46,573 bases of DNA from NCBI RefSeq assembly GCF_005930495.1, contig NZ_SJEX01000037.1, positions 1 through 46,573 on the forward strand, given 5' to 3'. The notes below the pieces were generated by a model that did not search any database, had not been told where the DNA came from, and saw only the letters and a list, made by a program, of their open reading frames with translations. How positions within the stretch are numbered: the stretch's first letter is position 1; the number at the start of each line of letters is the position of its first letter. This DNA comes from Modestobacter excelsi (GTDB lineage Bacteria; Actinomycetota; Actinomycetes; Mycobacteriales; Geodermatophilaceae). The translations under genes and the position numbers were made by a program. This document shows, piece by piece, positions 22,158 to 32,274 of this stretch.

Positions 22158-23930
22158 TTGAGCACCAGCACCGAACGACGGCCGGTCCGCCGCCGCGACC
22201 TCCGGGGAGCGGGGCGGCCGGCCGTCGTGCTGGTCGTGGTGGCACTGCTCGCGGTGCTGACCGGCTGCGGCAGCGGCAACAGCGGCGCGGCCGGGGTGCC
22301 CACCCAGGCCGGGGAGGCCGACAGCGGGGTGGACGGCGTCCGGGCGCCGTCCGACGCGACCGGCGGCACGCTGCGGCTGGTGACGGGGGAGATCGACAGC
22401 CTGGACCCGCAGCGCTCCTACGTGCCGGGCGTGTGGAACCTGATGCGGTTGTACGCCCGCACCCTGGTGACCTACTCGTCCGACCCGGGGAAGACCGACG
22501 AACTGGTCCCCGACCTGGCCACGGACACCGGCACGACGCCCGACGGCGGGCGGACCTGGACGTTCACCCTCAAGGACGGCGTCCGCTTCGAGACCGGGCG
22601 ACCGATCACCTCGCGGGCCGTCAAGTACGGCATCGAGCGGTCCTTCGCCTCCGACGTCATCGTCGGTGGGCCGACGTACGTCCTGGACCTGCTCGACGAC
22701 CCGGACGACCCCTACGCCGGGCCGTACCAGGACGAGTCGGCCGACAAGCTGGGGCTGGCCTCGATCGCCACGCCGGACGACCGGACGATCACCTTCACGC
22801 TCACCACCGCGACGCCGGACTTCCCGTTCGTGATGGCGCTGCCCTCGAGCAGCCCGGTGCCGGTGGAGAGCGACACCGGCGGGGCGTACGGCTCCCACCC
22901 GGTCAGCTCCGGCCCCTACCTGGTCTCCTCGGTCGACCCGCTGACCGGGGTCGTGCTGGACCGCAACCCGCAGTGGGACCCGGCCACCGACGAGGTGCGG
23001 ACCGCGCTGCCGGACCAGGTCGTCGTGCGCAGCGGGCTGTCCGGTGTGGCGCGGGACCAGGCGCTCCTGGCCGGGTCGGCCGACGCCGACCTCTCCGGGA
23101 CCGGTGTGCAGATGGCCACCACGAGCCGGCTGGACGACGACGCCCTGGCCGGCCGGATCGACGACGTGACGACCGGGTCCCTGCGGTTGCTCGCCCTGCC
23201 GACCACCGTGGCACCGATGGACAACGCCGACTGCCGCGCCGCCGTGGCCGCCGCGGTCGACCGGGGGGCGGTCCAGGAGGCGCTCGGCGGGCCGGGCAAC
23301 GTGGTCCGCTCCTCGTTGCTGTGGCCGCGCGCGCTCGCCGGCGGCCCCGACGACCCGGACCCCGGCCCGGACCTGGCGGCGGCCCGGGCGTCCTTGACCG
23401 CCTGCGGCAAGCCGGACGGCTTCAGCACGGTCCTCGCCGTCCCGGACGCCCCGAACACCGTGGCGGTGGCGAACGCGATCGCCGCCGACCTGGCCGAGGT
23501 GGGCATCCAGGCCGAGGTGCGGCCTCTGGATCCCACCACGTACTACGCCTCCGACGTCGGCAAGCCGGCCAACGTGACCGCCCAGGGCTACGGGATCGTG
23601 CTGGCCACCTGGACCGCGGACTTCCCGACCGCCGCGTCCATCCTCGTCCCGCTGGTCGACGGCCGGTCCATCCGCGAGGTCGGCAACACCAACTACGCCC
23701 GGCTGGCCGACCCGGGCGTCACCGGGCTGGTCGACGCCGCCCGCGTGGTGAGCGACCCGGCGGCCGCGGCGGACGCCTGGCGCCAGGTGGTGGCCGCAGT
23801 GGACGCGACGCACGCCTACGTCCCGCTCGCCGAGAACCGCGTCCAGCTGCTGGCCGGCCAGCGGCTCCGCAACGGCGTGGTGATGCAGCCCTACGGCGGC
23901 TACGACGTCGTGACCGCCGGGGTCAGCTGA
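22158..23930 (+). CDS. Solitary ABC transporter substrate-binding lipoprotein (family 5, peptide type)
   Basis: A 590-aa lipoprotein. The basic N-terminus (RRPVRRR) and a hydrophobic stretch lead to the lipobox LTGC with Cys37. The mature part is a family-5 solute-binding protein: TLRLVTGEIDSLDPQRS, then the LVPDLA and WTFTLKDGVRFETGRPITS blocks, and the C-terminal lobe with WTADFPTA. The family delivers peptides, nickel or other solutes to an ABC permease, but no permease or ATPase gene is adjacent. A TTG at 22158 is the only start that keeps the full signal peptide; a weak CGGAGCA lies upstream. It separates tpiA from secG. Confidence 0.85.
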   Translation: MSTSTERRPVRRRDLRGAGRPAVVLVVVALLAVLTGCGSGNSGAAGVPTQAGEADSGVDGVRAPSDATGGTLRLVTGEIDSLDPQRSYVPGVWNLMRLYARTLVTYSSDPGKTDELVPDLATDTGTTPDGGRTWTFTLKDGVRFETGRPITSRAVKYGIERSFASDVIVGGPTYVLDLLDDPDDPYAGPYQDESADKLGLASIATPDDRTITFTLTTATPDFPFVMALPSSSPVPVESDTGGAYGSHPVSSGPYLVSSVDPLTGVVLDRNPQWDPATDEVRTALPDQVVVRSGLSGVARDQALLAGSADADLSGTGVQMATTSRLDDDALAGRIDDVTTGSLRLLALPTTVAPMDNADCRAAVAAAVDRGAVQEALGGPGNVVRSSLLWPRALAGGPDDPDPGPDLAAARASLTACGKPDGFSTVLAVPDAPNTVAVANAIAADLAEVGIQAEVRPLDPTTYYASDVGKPANVTAQGYGIVLATWTADFPTAASILVPLVDGRSIREVGNTNYARLADPGVTGLVDAARVVSDPAAAADAWRQVVAAVDATHAYVPLAENRVQLLAGQRLRNGVVMQPYGGYDVVTAGVS

Positions 23931-23969
23931 CAGGTACGGGAGCATCGCGGGGGCGGGCGCCGCGTCGGC

Positions 23970-23975
23970 TAGGCT
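23970..23975 (+). promoter_or_regulatory. -10 element for secG
   Basis: TAGGCT lies 69 nt before the secG ATG. It puts the transcription start near 23982 and leaves a leader of about 62 nt containing a strong hairpin. Confidence 0.45.
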
Positions 23976-23992
23976 GGTGCGTCGTGCCCCCG

Positions 23993-24024
23993 GCCCACCG
24001 GGTGCGAGTCCACACCCCGTGGGC
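23993..24024 (+). promoter_or_regulatory. Hairpin in the secG 5' leader
   Basis: A 6-bp outer stem (23993-23998 with 24019-24024), a C-C mismatch, a 5-bp inner stem (24000-24004 with 24013-24017) and an 8-nt loop. The AGGAGG at 24025-24030 begins at the very next base, so folding or protein binding here could control ribosome access to secG. Confidence 0.5.
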
Positions 24025-24044
24025 AGGAGGACAGGAGACTGACG

Positions 24045-24278
24045 ATGATCGAGCTGGTCCTCAACGTGCTGCTGGTCCTCACCAGCGTGCTGCTGATCGT
24101 GCTCATCCTGCTGCACCGCGGCAAGGGCGGCGGTCTGTCGTCGATGTTCGGTGGCGCGGTCTCCTCCCAGCTGTCCGGCAGCTCCGTGGTGGAGAAGAAC
24201 CTCAACCGGCTGACCGTCTTCGCCGGACTGGTCTGGGCGGTCTGCATCGTCGGTCTGGGCATCCTGCTCAAGGTCTGA
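24045..24278 (+). CDS. secG: Preprotein translocase subunit SecG
   Basis: A 77-aa membrane protein with two transmembrane segments (residues about 2-23 and 55-75) joined by the family's Gly/Ser loop (HRGKGGGLSSMFGG). SecG assists SecYE and SecA in protein export across the inner membrane. The ATG has GGAG sequences upstream (24025-24030 and 24033-24036). Position after the tpiA region is the usual actinobacterial setting, although here a binding-protein gene intervenes. Confidence 0.95.
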   Translation: MIELVLNVLLVLTSVLLIVLILLHRGKGGGLSSMFGGAVSSQLSGSSVVEKNLNRLTVFAGLVWAVCIVGLGILLKV

Positions 24279-24340
24279 CGGAGGACCCCCTCTCTCCCCA
24301 CCTCCGCAGGCTCAGGGCGGGCCCCTGAGAGGGGGCCGGG
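24279..24340 (+). terminator. Terminator-like repeat element, copy 1 (after secG)
   Basis: A 9-bp stem (24286-24294 with 24327-24335) closes a 32-nt loop containing CGCAGGCTC and GCGGG. The same flank (GACGRAGGAC) and nearly the same loop, with a different stem, recur after sufT at 44040-44100. It probably acts as the secG terminator. Confidence 0.6.
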
Positions 24341-24467
24341 CCAGGCGGCTGGACGGTCGACCGCCGGTCTGACCAGGCACTCGGTGCCACGGCTGGTTTT
24401 CGACGGACGGTCGCGTGCCGGTACTCAGGGTGTCCGCATCGTGACCTGAGACGGACCGGAGAGGCCC

Positions 24468-24473
24468 TAGACT
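24468..24473 (+). promoter_or_regulatory. -10 element for rbpA
   Basis: TAGACT precedes the rbpA GTG by about 57 nt, giving a leader of roughly 50 nt. No GGAAT-type SigR -35 is visible. Between this and the upstream terminator-like element I see nothing else. Confidence 0.4.
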
Positions 24474-24530
24474 GCCCCGAGCGGTGATCAACTGGGACCG
24501 CGATCGAAGCCGACGATCAGGGGGCCGCTC

Positions 24531-24872
24531 GTGGCTGGTGGGAACGCGATCCGGGGGAGCCGGGTCGGTGCGGGACCGATGGGTGAAGCAGAGCGCGGCG
24601 AGACGGCGCCCCGGAACCGGATCGGCTTCTGGTGCGCCAACGGACACGAGTCGCGGATCGCCTTCGCGGCCGACATCGAGGTCCCGGAGACCTGGGACTG
24701 CCCGCGCTGCGGTCTCCCGGCCGGGACCGACCAGGAGAACCCGCCGCCGGCCCCCCGCACGGAGCCGTACAAGACGCACCTGGCCTACGTGCGTGAGCGG
24801 CGCAGCGACGAGGACGGCGACGCCCTCCTCGAGGAGGCGCTGAGCCGCCTCCGCGCCCGCCGAGGCGCCTGA
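24531..24872 (+). CDS. rbpA: RNA polymerase-binding protein RbpA
   Basis: A 113-aa actinobacterial RbpA, which binds the beta' subunit and the primary sigma factor and stabilises open complexes. Signatures are the N-terminal AIRGSRVG, a zinc-ribbon-like core with Cys pairs (CANGH, CPRCG), the basic linker before KTHLAYVRERRS and the C-terminal sigma-interaction helix (ALLEEALSRLRARR). The zinc Cys pattern (C-x-x-x-H and C-x-x-C) is intact, as in the Streptomyces type. GTG 24531 is selected because homology begins there. It converges on pgl with only 40 bp between stops. Confidence 0.9.
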   Translation: MAGGNAIRGSRVGAGPMGEAERGETAPRNRIGFWCANGHESRIAFAADIEVPETWDCPRCGLPAGTDQENPPPAPRTEPYKTHLAYVRERRSDEDGDALLEEALSRLRARRGA

Positions 24873-24874
24873 GT

Positions 24875-24911
24875 GGAGGACCCCCTCCCCGGCCCGGGGA
24901 GGGGGTCCTCC
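24875..24911. terminator. Bidirectional terminator between rbpA and pgl
   Basis: Two perfect 18-nt arms (24875-24892 and 24894-24911) around a single C. It starts 3 nt after the rbpA stop and ends 2 nt before the pgl stop, so it fills the whole gap and can serve both strands. Confidence 0.85.
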
Positions 24912-24912
24912 C

Positions 24913-25725
24913 TCATCCTCGGGGCAGCGCGCTCGCCGCTGCCTGGTCGAGCAGCCAGCGGGTGGCCCGGCGTCCCCGCGCGCCGGCGGCGGGGAGGTCC
25001 GAGCGCGCGGCCCCACTGAGCGCGCGGGCGACGGCCTCCGCCTTGCCCTCGCCGCTGACCAGCAGCCAGACCTCCTCCGCGGAGGTGATCGCGGAGAAGC
25101 CGAGGCTGATCCGGGTCGGGGGCGGCTTGGGGCAGTCGCGCACCGCGACGACCGGGCGCTCGTCGGAGACGGCCGGGGAGTCCGGGAAGATCGACGCGAC
25201 GTGGCCCTCCGGCCCCATCCCCAGCATCAGCACGTCGATGCGGGGGACGACCCGGCCGCCCTCCGCCGCGGCGGCCAGCTGCTCGGCGTACCAGGCCGCG
25301 GCCTCCTCGGGCTCGTCGAAGCCGGCGTCGGAGGAGGGCATCGGGTGGATGCGCTCCGGGTCCAGCCCGACCCGGCCGAGGAAGGCCTGGCGGGCGCCGA
25401 GCTCGTTGCGGTCGCTGGAGTCGGCCGGGACGAAGCGCTCGTCGCCCCACCACACGTCGACCTGCTGCCAGTCGACGACGGCGTGCTCGGGCTCGGCGGC
25501 CAGGTCGGCGACCCGCTGCAGCACGGCGGTGCCGATGCCACCGCCGGTGAGCACGACCGACGCCGTCCCGTGCACGGCCTGGGCGGCGGCGAGCCGGGCC
25601 ACCAGCGCTGAGGACACCGCCCGGGCCAGCCGGTCGGCGTCCGGCTCGATCACGACGTCCGGCGTCGGCAGCCCCTCGTCGGACAGCGCCTCCTCGACCC
25701 GCTCCCCGGGACCGAACTGGCTCAT
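24913..25725 (-). CDS. pgl: 6-phosphogluconolactonase
   Basis: A 270-aa DevB/SOL-type lactonase that hydrolyses 6-phosphogluconolactone in the oxidative pentose phosphate pathway. Family blocks are VVLTGGGIG near residue 60, VDVWWGDERFVPADSSDRN near 90-107, and the active-site LGMGPEGHVASIFP near 165-180. It ends the tkt-tal-zwf-opcA-pgl block; its ATG overlaps the opcA stop (ATGA). Confidence 0.95.
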   Translation of the reverse strand: MSQFGPGERVEEALSDEGLPTPDVVIEPDADRLARAVSSALVARLAAAQAVHGTASVVLTGGGIGTAVLQRVADLAAEPEHAVVDWQQVDVWWGDERFVPADSSDRNELGARQAFLGRVGLDPERIHPMPSSDAGFDEPEEAAAWYAEQLAAAAEGGRVVPRIDVLMLGMGPEGHVASIFPDSPAVSDERPVVAVRDCPKPPPTRISLGFSAITSAEEVWLLVSGEGKAEAVARALSGAARSDLPAAGARGRRATRWLLDQAAASALPRG

Positions 25726-26906
25726 CGGGTCCCGGCCTCCTCGGCGGCCTGGACGGCCTGCTGCTCGTCGGAGTCGTCGGCGGGGGAGTCGTGCTCCCCG
25801 CTGAGCGCGATCTCGTCGGTGTCACCGGGGACGTCGGGCACGGTCGGCGCCGGGGCGTCCGCCGCCGAGCGGGGCCCGCCACCGTTGCCGTCGGCGGGCT
25901 CCTCCGACTGCTCCGGGCGCATCGGGTCGAACCAGACGTGGTCGCGGCACGCGGCCCGCTCGGAGAGCCCGACCGCCCCGGTGACCGCCTCCAGCGCCTC
26001 GCTGTACGGCTCGTCGGAGTCCAGCCGCCGCAGCTCCTCACCGATGAGCTCGCCCAGGCTGCGGTCGGGCAGCGCGACGACGGACTCGGGCCGGAAGGGC
26101 TGGTCGATGACGGCACCGCCCTTGCGGTCGTCCTGCAACCGGACCTCCTCGTCCTGGTCCAGCCGCAGCAGGACGGAGTCGATGCCGGACGCGCCGGGCG
26201 CCCGGCTGCCGAGCACGACCGGGATCGCGCAGCCGCACCGGGACGCCAGCCAGCCGGCGACCAGCTGGGCCGTCGCGCTCTCCGGGTCGCCCTCCACCTG
26301 GCCGCCCTGCACCCGCACCGGCTCGCCGCGGCGGCCGGACACCGAGTCCAGGGTGGAGGCGAGCGTGGCCCGCCACGGGGTGCTGCGGGTCCAGGTCAGG
26401 TCGGTGTCACCGGGCGCGTAGTCCTCGGCGCGCACGCGCAGCGCTGCCATCGGATCCGCGGCCATCGAGGCGTCGGTGATCCGGCGGTCGGCGATCACGC
26501 CCAGCGGGTCGCGGGCGATCTGGTCCGGCGGCGCCTCGTGCCACCAGGTGACCACCGGCGCGTCCGCGGCCAGCAGCGGCAGCACGACGGACTCGGCGTG
26601 CAGGCCCAGCCGGCCGTACATCCGCATGACCACCGCCTCGCCGGGACCCAGCCGGCCACCGACGAGCACCTCGGCGTCCAGCCGGGGAACCGGTGCCTCG
26701 ATCTGCCGGCGGACGACGATGAGCAGCCGGCACGGGTGCACCTCAGCGGCGGCGGTCGCCGCCTGCTCGGCCTCGGTGACCCGGCTCTCGTCGGCGACGA
26801 CCACCAGGGTCAGCGCCACGCCGCTCATCACCGCACCGCCGGTGCGCCGCTGGACGGCCAGTTCCTTGACGACCGCGGATCCGGTGGTGTCCCACAGCGT
26901 GGTCAT
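25722..26906 (-). CDS. opcA: Glucose-6-phosphate dehydrogenase assembly protein OpcA
   Basis: A 394-aa OpcA protein, a partner that assembles and redox-regulates glucose-6-phosphate dehydrogenase in cyanobacteria and actinobacteria. It starts MTTLWDTTGSAV, has the family central block VVTWWHEAPPDQIARDPLG, and a C-terminal acidic/low-complexity tail of about 60 residues. ATG 26906 has GAGGAGA 4-5 nt upstream; the longer frame into zwf is rejected. It lies between zwf (34 nt away) and pgl (4-nt overlap), which is the usual order. Confidence 0.95.
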   Translation of the reverse strand: MTTLWDTTGSAVVKELAVQRRTGGAVMSGVALTLVVVADESRVTEAEQAATAAAEVHPCRLLIVVRRQIEAPVPRLDAEVLVGGRLGPGEAVVMRMYGRLGLHAESVVLPLLAADAPVVTWWHEAPPDQIARDPLGVIADRRITDASMAADPMAALRVRAEDYAPGDTDLTWTRSTPWRATLASTLDSVSGRRGEPVRVQGGQVEGDPESATAQLVAGWLASRCGCAIPVVLGSRAPGASGIDSVLLRLDQDEEVRLQDDRKGGAVIDQPFRPESVVALPDRSLGELIGEELRRLDSDEPYSEALEAVTGAVGLSERAACRDHVWFDPMRPEQSEEPADGNGGGPRSAADAPAPTVPDVPGDTDEIALSGEHDSPADDSDEQQAVQAAEEAGTR

Positions 26907-26940
26907 GACTTCTCCTCGGACGGACGCGGGGGCGTGCGGG

Positions 26941-28458
26941 TCACGGACGGCGCCACTGGCGCCCCTCGGCGGCGAGCATGTCCTCGGCGGCGCGCGGACC
27001 CCACTCCCCGGCCCGGTAGGAGTGCGGCGCGGTGTCCGCCCAGTACTCCTCCAGCGGGTCGATGACCGCCCAGGAGGCCTCGACCTCGGCGTTGCGGGGG
27101 AAGAGGGTCGCATCGCCGAGCAGCACGTCGAGCAGCAACCGCTCGTAGGCCTCCGGGCTGGCCTCGGTGAACTGCTCGCCGTAGAGGAAGTCCATCGCGA
27201 CGTCGCGGACCTCCATCACGCTGCCCGGCACCTTGGAGCCGAACTTCAGCGTCATGCCCTCGTCGGGCTGCACCCGGATCACCAGCTGGTTGTGGCCCAG
27301 CTCCTCGGTGTCCGTGGGCGCGAAGGGCAGGTGCGGGGCGCGCTTGAAGACCAGCGCAATCTCGGTGACCCGGCGGGGCAGCCGCTTGCCGGTGCGCAGG
27401 TAGAACGGGACGCCCGCCCAGCGGCGGGTCTCCACGCCCAGCCGGACGGCGGCGTAGGTCTCGGTCGTGGAGTCCGGGCTCACCCCCTCCTCCTGCCGGT
27501 AGCCGGTGGCCCGCTGACCGGCCAGCCAGCCCTGCTCGTACTGACCGCGGATGGCGAAGCGGGCCTTGTCCTCGGGCACGGACACCGCCCGCAGCACCTT
27601 CAGCTTCTCGGTGCGGATCTCCTCGGCGGAGAACTCGACCGGCTCCTCCATGGCGGTCAGCGCCAGCAGCTGGAGCAGGTGGTTCTGCAGCACGTCGCGG
27701 GCCGCGCCGGTCTTCTCGTAGAAGCCGGCCCGGCCACCGATGCCGACGTCCTCGGCCATGGTGATCTGCACCGAGTCGACGTGGTGGCCGTTCCAGACCG
27801 GTTCGAACAGCTCGTTGGCGAAGCGCAGGGCCAGCAGGTTCTGGACCGTCTCCTTGCCCAGGTAGTGGTCGATCCGGAACACGTCGTCGGCGGTGAAGAC
27901 CGAGTCGACCAGCGCGTTGAGCTCGCGGCTGGACTGCAGGTCGTTGCCGAACGGCTTCTCCACGACGACCCGCCGCCACCGGTCGGGGGTGCTCTCGGCC
28001 ATCCCGGTGCGCTCCATCTGCTTGAGCACCGTGGGGAACATGGCCGGCGGGATGGACAGGTAGAACGCGGCGTTGCCGCCGATGCCGTGGGTGCCCTCCA
28101 GCTCGGCCAGGTTGCTGGCCAGCTCGTCGAAGGCGTTGTCGTCGTCGAAGGAGCCCTGGACGAAGCGGACGCTGTTGGCCAGCCGCTCCCAGACCTCCTC
28201 GCGCCACGCGGTGCGGGCGTGCTCACGGGCGGCCGAGCGGGCGAGCTCGGAGAACTCCACGTCACCCCAGTCGCGGCGGGCGAAGCCCAGCAGCGCGAAG
28301 TTGGTCGGCAGCAGGCCGCGGTTGGCCAGGTCGTAGACCGCCGGCAGCAGCTTCTTGCGCGCCAGGTCCCCGGTGATCCCGAAGACGACCAGAGCACAGG
28401 GCTCCGGCACCCGGGGCAGCCGCCGGTCCCGCGGGTCCCTCAGCGGGTTCGTGGGCAT
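26941..28458 (-). CDS. zwf: Glucose-6-phosphate 1-dehydrogenase
   Basis: A 505-aa NADP-linked G6PDH, first step of the oxidative pentose phosphate pathway. The cofactor motif FGITGDLARKK is at residues 26-36, EKPFG at 167-171, and the substrate/catalytic RIDHYLGKE at 195-203 (His198 the base). Length matches the family. The ATG at 28458 has GAGGACGG about 6 nt upstream and lies 30 nt beyond a strong hairpin that separates it from tal, so it may have its own transcript or be attenuated. Confidence 0.97.
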   Translation of the reverse strand: MPTNPLRDPRDRRLPRVPEPCALVVFGITGDLARKKLLPAVYDLANRGLLPTNFALLGFARRDWGDVEFSELARSAAREHARTAWREEVWERLANSVRFVQGSFDDDNAFDELASNLAELEGTHGIGGNAAFYLSIPPAMFPTVLKQMERTGMAESTPDRWRRVVVEKPFGNDLQSSRELNALVDSVFTADDVFRIDHYLGKETVQNLLALRFANELFEPVWNGHHVDSVQITMAEDVGIGGRAGFYEKTGAARDVLQNHLLQLLALTAMEEPVEFSAEEIRTEKLKVLRAVSVPEDKARFAIRGQYEQGWLAGQRATGYRQEEGVSPDSTTETYAAVRLGVETRRWAGVPFYLRTGKRLPRRVTEIALVFKRAPHLPFAPTDTEELGHNQLVIRVQPDEGMTLKFGSKVPGSVMEVRDVAMDFLYGEQFTEASPEAYERLLLDVLLGDATLFPRNAEVEASWAVIDPLEEYWADTAPHSYRAGEWGPRAAEDMLAAEGRQWRRP

Positions 28459-28487
28459 CTCTTCCGTCCTCGATGTGCTCGCAGGAG

Positions 28488-28527
28488 CTCCCGCCGTCCG
28501 GCGCGGCGCTGGACCGGACGGCGGGAG
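28488..28527 (-). terminator. Hairpin between tal and zwf
   Basis: Perfect 14-bp arms (28488-28501 and 28514-28527) with a 12-nt loop, on the minus strand after the tal stop and before the zwf start. It could terminate part of the tkt-tal transcription, so that zwf-opcA-pgl are made at a lower or separately controlled level. Confidence 0.65.
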
Positions 28528-28577
28528 GGTGTTCCGGGTTCTGCGGGTGCCGCCGGGGGCGGCACGGGGTCAGGCTG

Positions 28578-29684
28578 TCAGGCCTTGTCCTGGAGCTGCT
28601 CCTCGACCGAGCCGGTCAGCTCGTCCCAGGCGTCGACGAACTTCTGCACGGCCTCCTCCTCCAGCACCCGGAAGACGTCGTCGAGGTCGACACCGGCGTC
28701 GGTGACGGCAGCCAGGACCTTCTCCGCGTCGGCGTAGGAGGACTGCACCGGGGCGCCGGCCTGGCCGTGGTCGGCGTAGGCCATCATCGTCTTCTCCGGC
28801 ATGGTGTTGACCGTGTCCGGGGCGATCAGCTCGGAGAGGTAGAGCGTGTCGGAGTACTCCGGGTTCTTCACGCCGGTCGAGGCCCACAGCGGGCGCTGCT
28901 TGCTGGCGCCCTTGGCCTCCAGCGCCTTCCAGCGGTCGGAGGAGAAGACCTCCTCGTAGGCCTGGTAGGCGAGCTGGGCGTTGGCGACGCCAGCCTTGCC
29001 CTTGAGCGAGGCGTCGGCCCCGGATGCGTCCAGCCGCTTGTCGATCTCGGTGTCGACGCGGGACACGAAGAACGAGGCGACCGACTCGATGCCCTGGAAG
29101 GAGGCCTCCGGGTCCTCGGCCAGCCGCTGCTCGAGGCCGGTGAGGTAGGCGTCCATGACTGCCTTGTAGCGCTCGATGCTGAAGATCAGCGTGACGTTGA
29201 CACTGATGCCCGCCGCGATCGAGGTGGTGATCGCCGGCAGGCTCTCCACGGTCGCGGGGATCTTGATGAACAGGTTCGGCCGGTCGACCAGCCACCACAG
29301 GTGGGCTGCCTCGGCGGCGGTGGCGTCCCCGTCGTGCGCCACGCCGGGGGAGACCTCCAGCGAGACGCGACCGTCGCGGCCGGTGCGGGCGGCGACCGGC
29401 GCGAGCAGGTCGCAGGCGTCCCGGACGTCGGCGGCGGTGATGGTGCGCAGCGCCTCCTCGACGCTGACCTTCCGCACGGCCATCGCGTGCAGCTGGTCGT
29501 CGTAGGACTTCGACCCGCTGATCGCCGCGGCGAAGATGCTCGGGTTCGTGGTGACGCCGACGACGCTGTGCTCGTCGACCAGCGACTGCAGGTTCCCGCT
29601 GCGGATCCGGTCACGGGAGAGGTCGTCGAGCCAGACGGCGACCCCCGCCTTGGACAGCTGTGCCAGGTTCTCGTTCTGGGCCAT
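28578..29684 (-). CDS. tal: Transaldolase
   Basis: A 368-aa transaldolase of the longer actinobacterial type, exchanging dihydroxyacetone units between sedoheptulose-7-phosphate and glyceraldehyde-3-phosphate. The TTNPSIF segment is at 45-51, the Schiff-base Lys141 lies in LFIKIPAT, and [13 protein letters not shown] follows. The ATG has GGAGGG 8 nt upstream. It starts 33 nt after the tkt stop, so the two are co-transcribed. Confidence 0.97.
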   Translation of the reverse strand: MAQNENLAQLSKAGVAVWLDDLSRDRIRSGNLQSLVDEHSVVGVTTNPSIFAAAISGSKSYDDQLHAMAVRKVSVEEALRTITAADVRDACDLLAPVAARTGRDGRVSLEVSPGVAHDGDATAAEAAHLWWLVDRPNLFIKIPATVESLPAITTSIAAGISVNVTLIFSIERYKAVMDAYLTGLEQRLAEDPEASFQGIESVASFFVSRVDTEIDKRLDASGADASLKGKAGVANAQLAYQAYEEVFSSDRWKALEAKGASKQRPLWASTGVKNPEYSDTLYLSELIAPDTVNTMPEKTMMAYADHGQAGAPVQSSYADAEKVLAAVTDAGVDLDDVFRVLEEEAVQKFVDAWDELTGSVEEQLQDKA

Positions 29685-29717
29685 GTCGTGCCCTCCTGTC
29701 GGTTTCGGTTGGGTCGT

Positions 29718-31949
<2,232 letters not shown>

Positions 31950-32108
31950 GTGGCGCTCGGTGCTCCCTCGGGGATCGGTCGGAGTCGGACCCGCCCGGGG
32001 GGCACGGGGGGCATCCCGCCCCGGGCGGACGACGGTGCACACCACGGCCGCCCCGGTCGGCGCGGTCGGGGAGTCGGAAGCGTGGGCGCGACGTCGTCCT
32101 CGACCTCG

Positions 32109-32136
32109 GCCCTACCCGCTCCACGCGCAGAGTCAA
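32109..32136 (-). promoter_or_regulatory. Promoter for the tkt operon
   Basis: On the minus strand, TTGACT (32136-32131) is followed after 16 nt by TAGGGC (32114-32109). This is one of the best -35/-10 pairs in the window. The leader to the tkt ATG would be about 150 nt; I see no other structure in it. Confidence 0.5.
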
Positions 32137-32185
32137 CGTGATCGAACCCTAGTGGTGCCCGCCCATTCCTGGAGAGGCGCCGGGC

Positions 32186-32191
32186 TAGAGT
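32186..32191 (+). promoter_or_regulatory. -10 element for ctaB
   Basis: TAGAGT would start transcription near 32198. The GTG at 32190, which opens a longer frame, overlaps this hexamer and is therefore an unlikely start. Confidence 0.4.
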
Positions 32192-32226
32192 GGGGTGGCA
32201 ACCCATCCCCGGCGGAGAAGGACCTC

Positions 32227-32274
32227 GTGGTGCCCTGCTGCCCGCGCGACGCCGCGCTCCCGGGCACCCGGTGA
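32227..32274 (+). CDS. Possible 15-codon leader peptide before ctaB
   Basis: A GGAGAAGGA (32213-32221) precedes GTG 32227, which encodes VVPCCPRDAALPGTR. Its TGA (32272-32274) overlaps the ctaB GTG (32271-32273). The adjacent Cys codons recall cysteine-rich leader peptides of actinobacteria. It may couple ctaB translation to an upstream signal, or be chance. Confidence 0.35.
   Translation: MVPCCPRDAALPGTR

Noticed and set aside
23993-24024. tRNA or tRNA-like fragment in the secG leader
   Set aside because: The inner 5-bp stem looks a little like a T-arm, but the loop is 8 nt without TTC and there is no acceptor or anticodon arm.
24420-24530. SigR-type promoter for rbpA, as in Streptomyces
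   Set aside because: No GGAAT with a GTT at the proper distance is visible; a TAGACT -10 is the better candidate.
32190-32270. Longer ctaB from GTG 32190
   Set aside because: This GTG overlaps the likely -10 hexamer, and the extra 27 residues are Pro/Arg/Gly-rich without homology.
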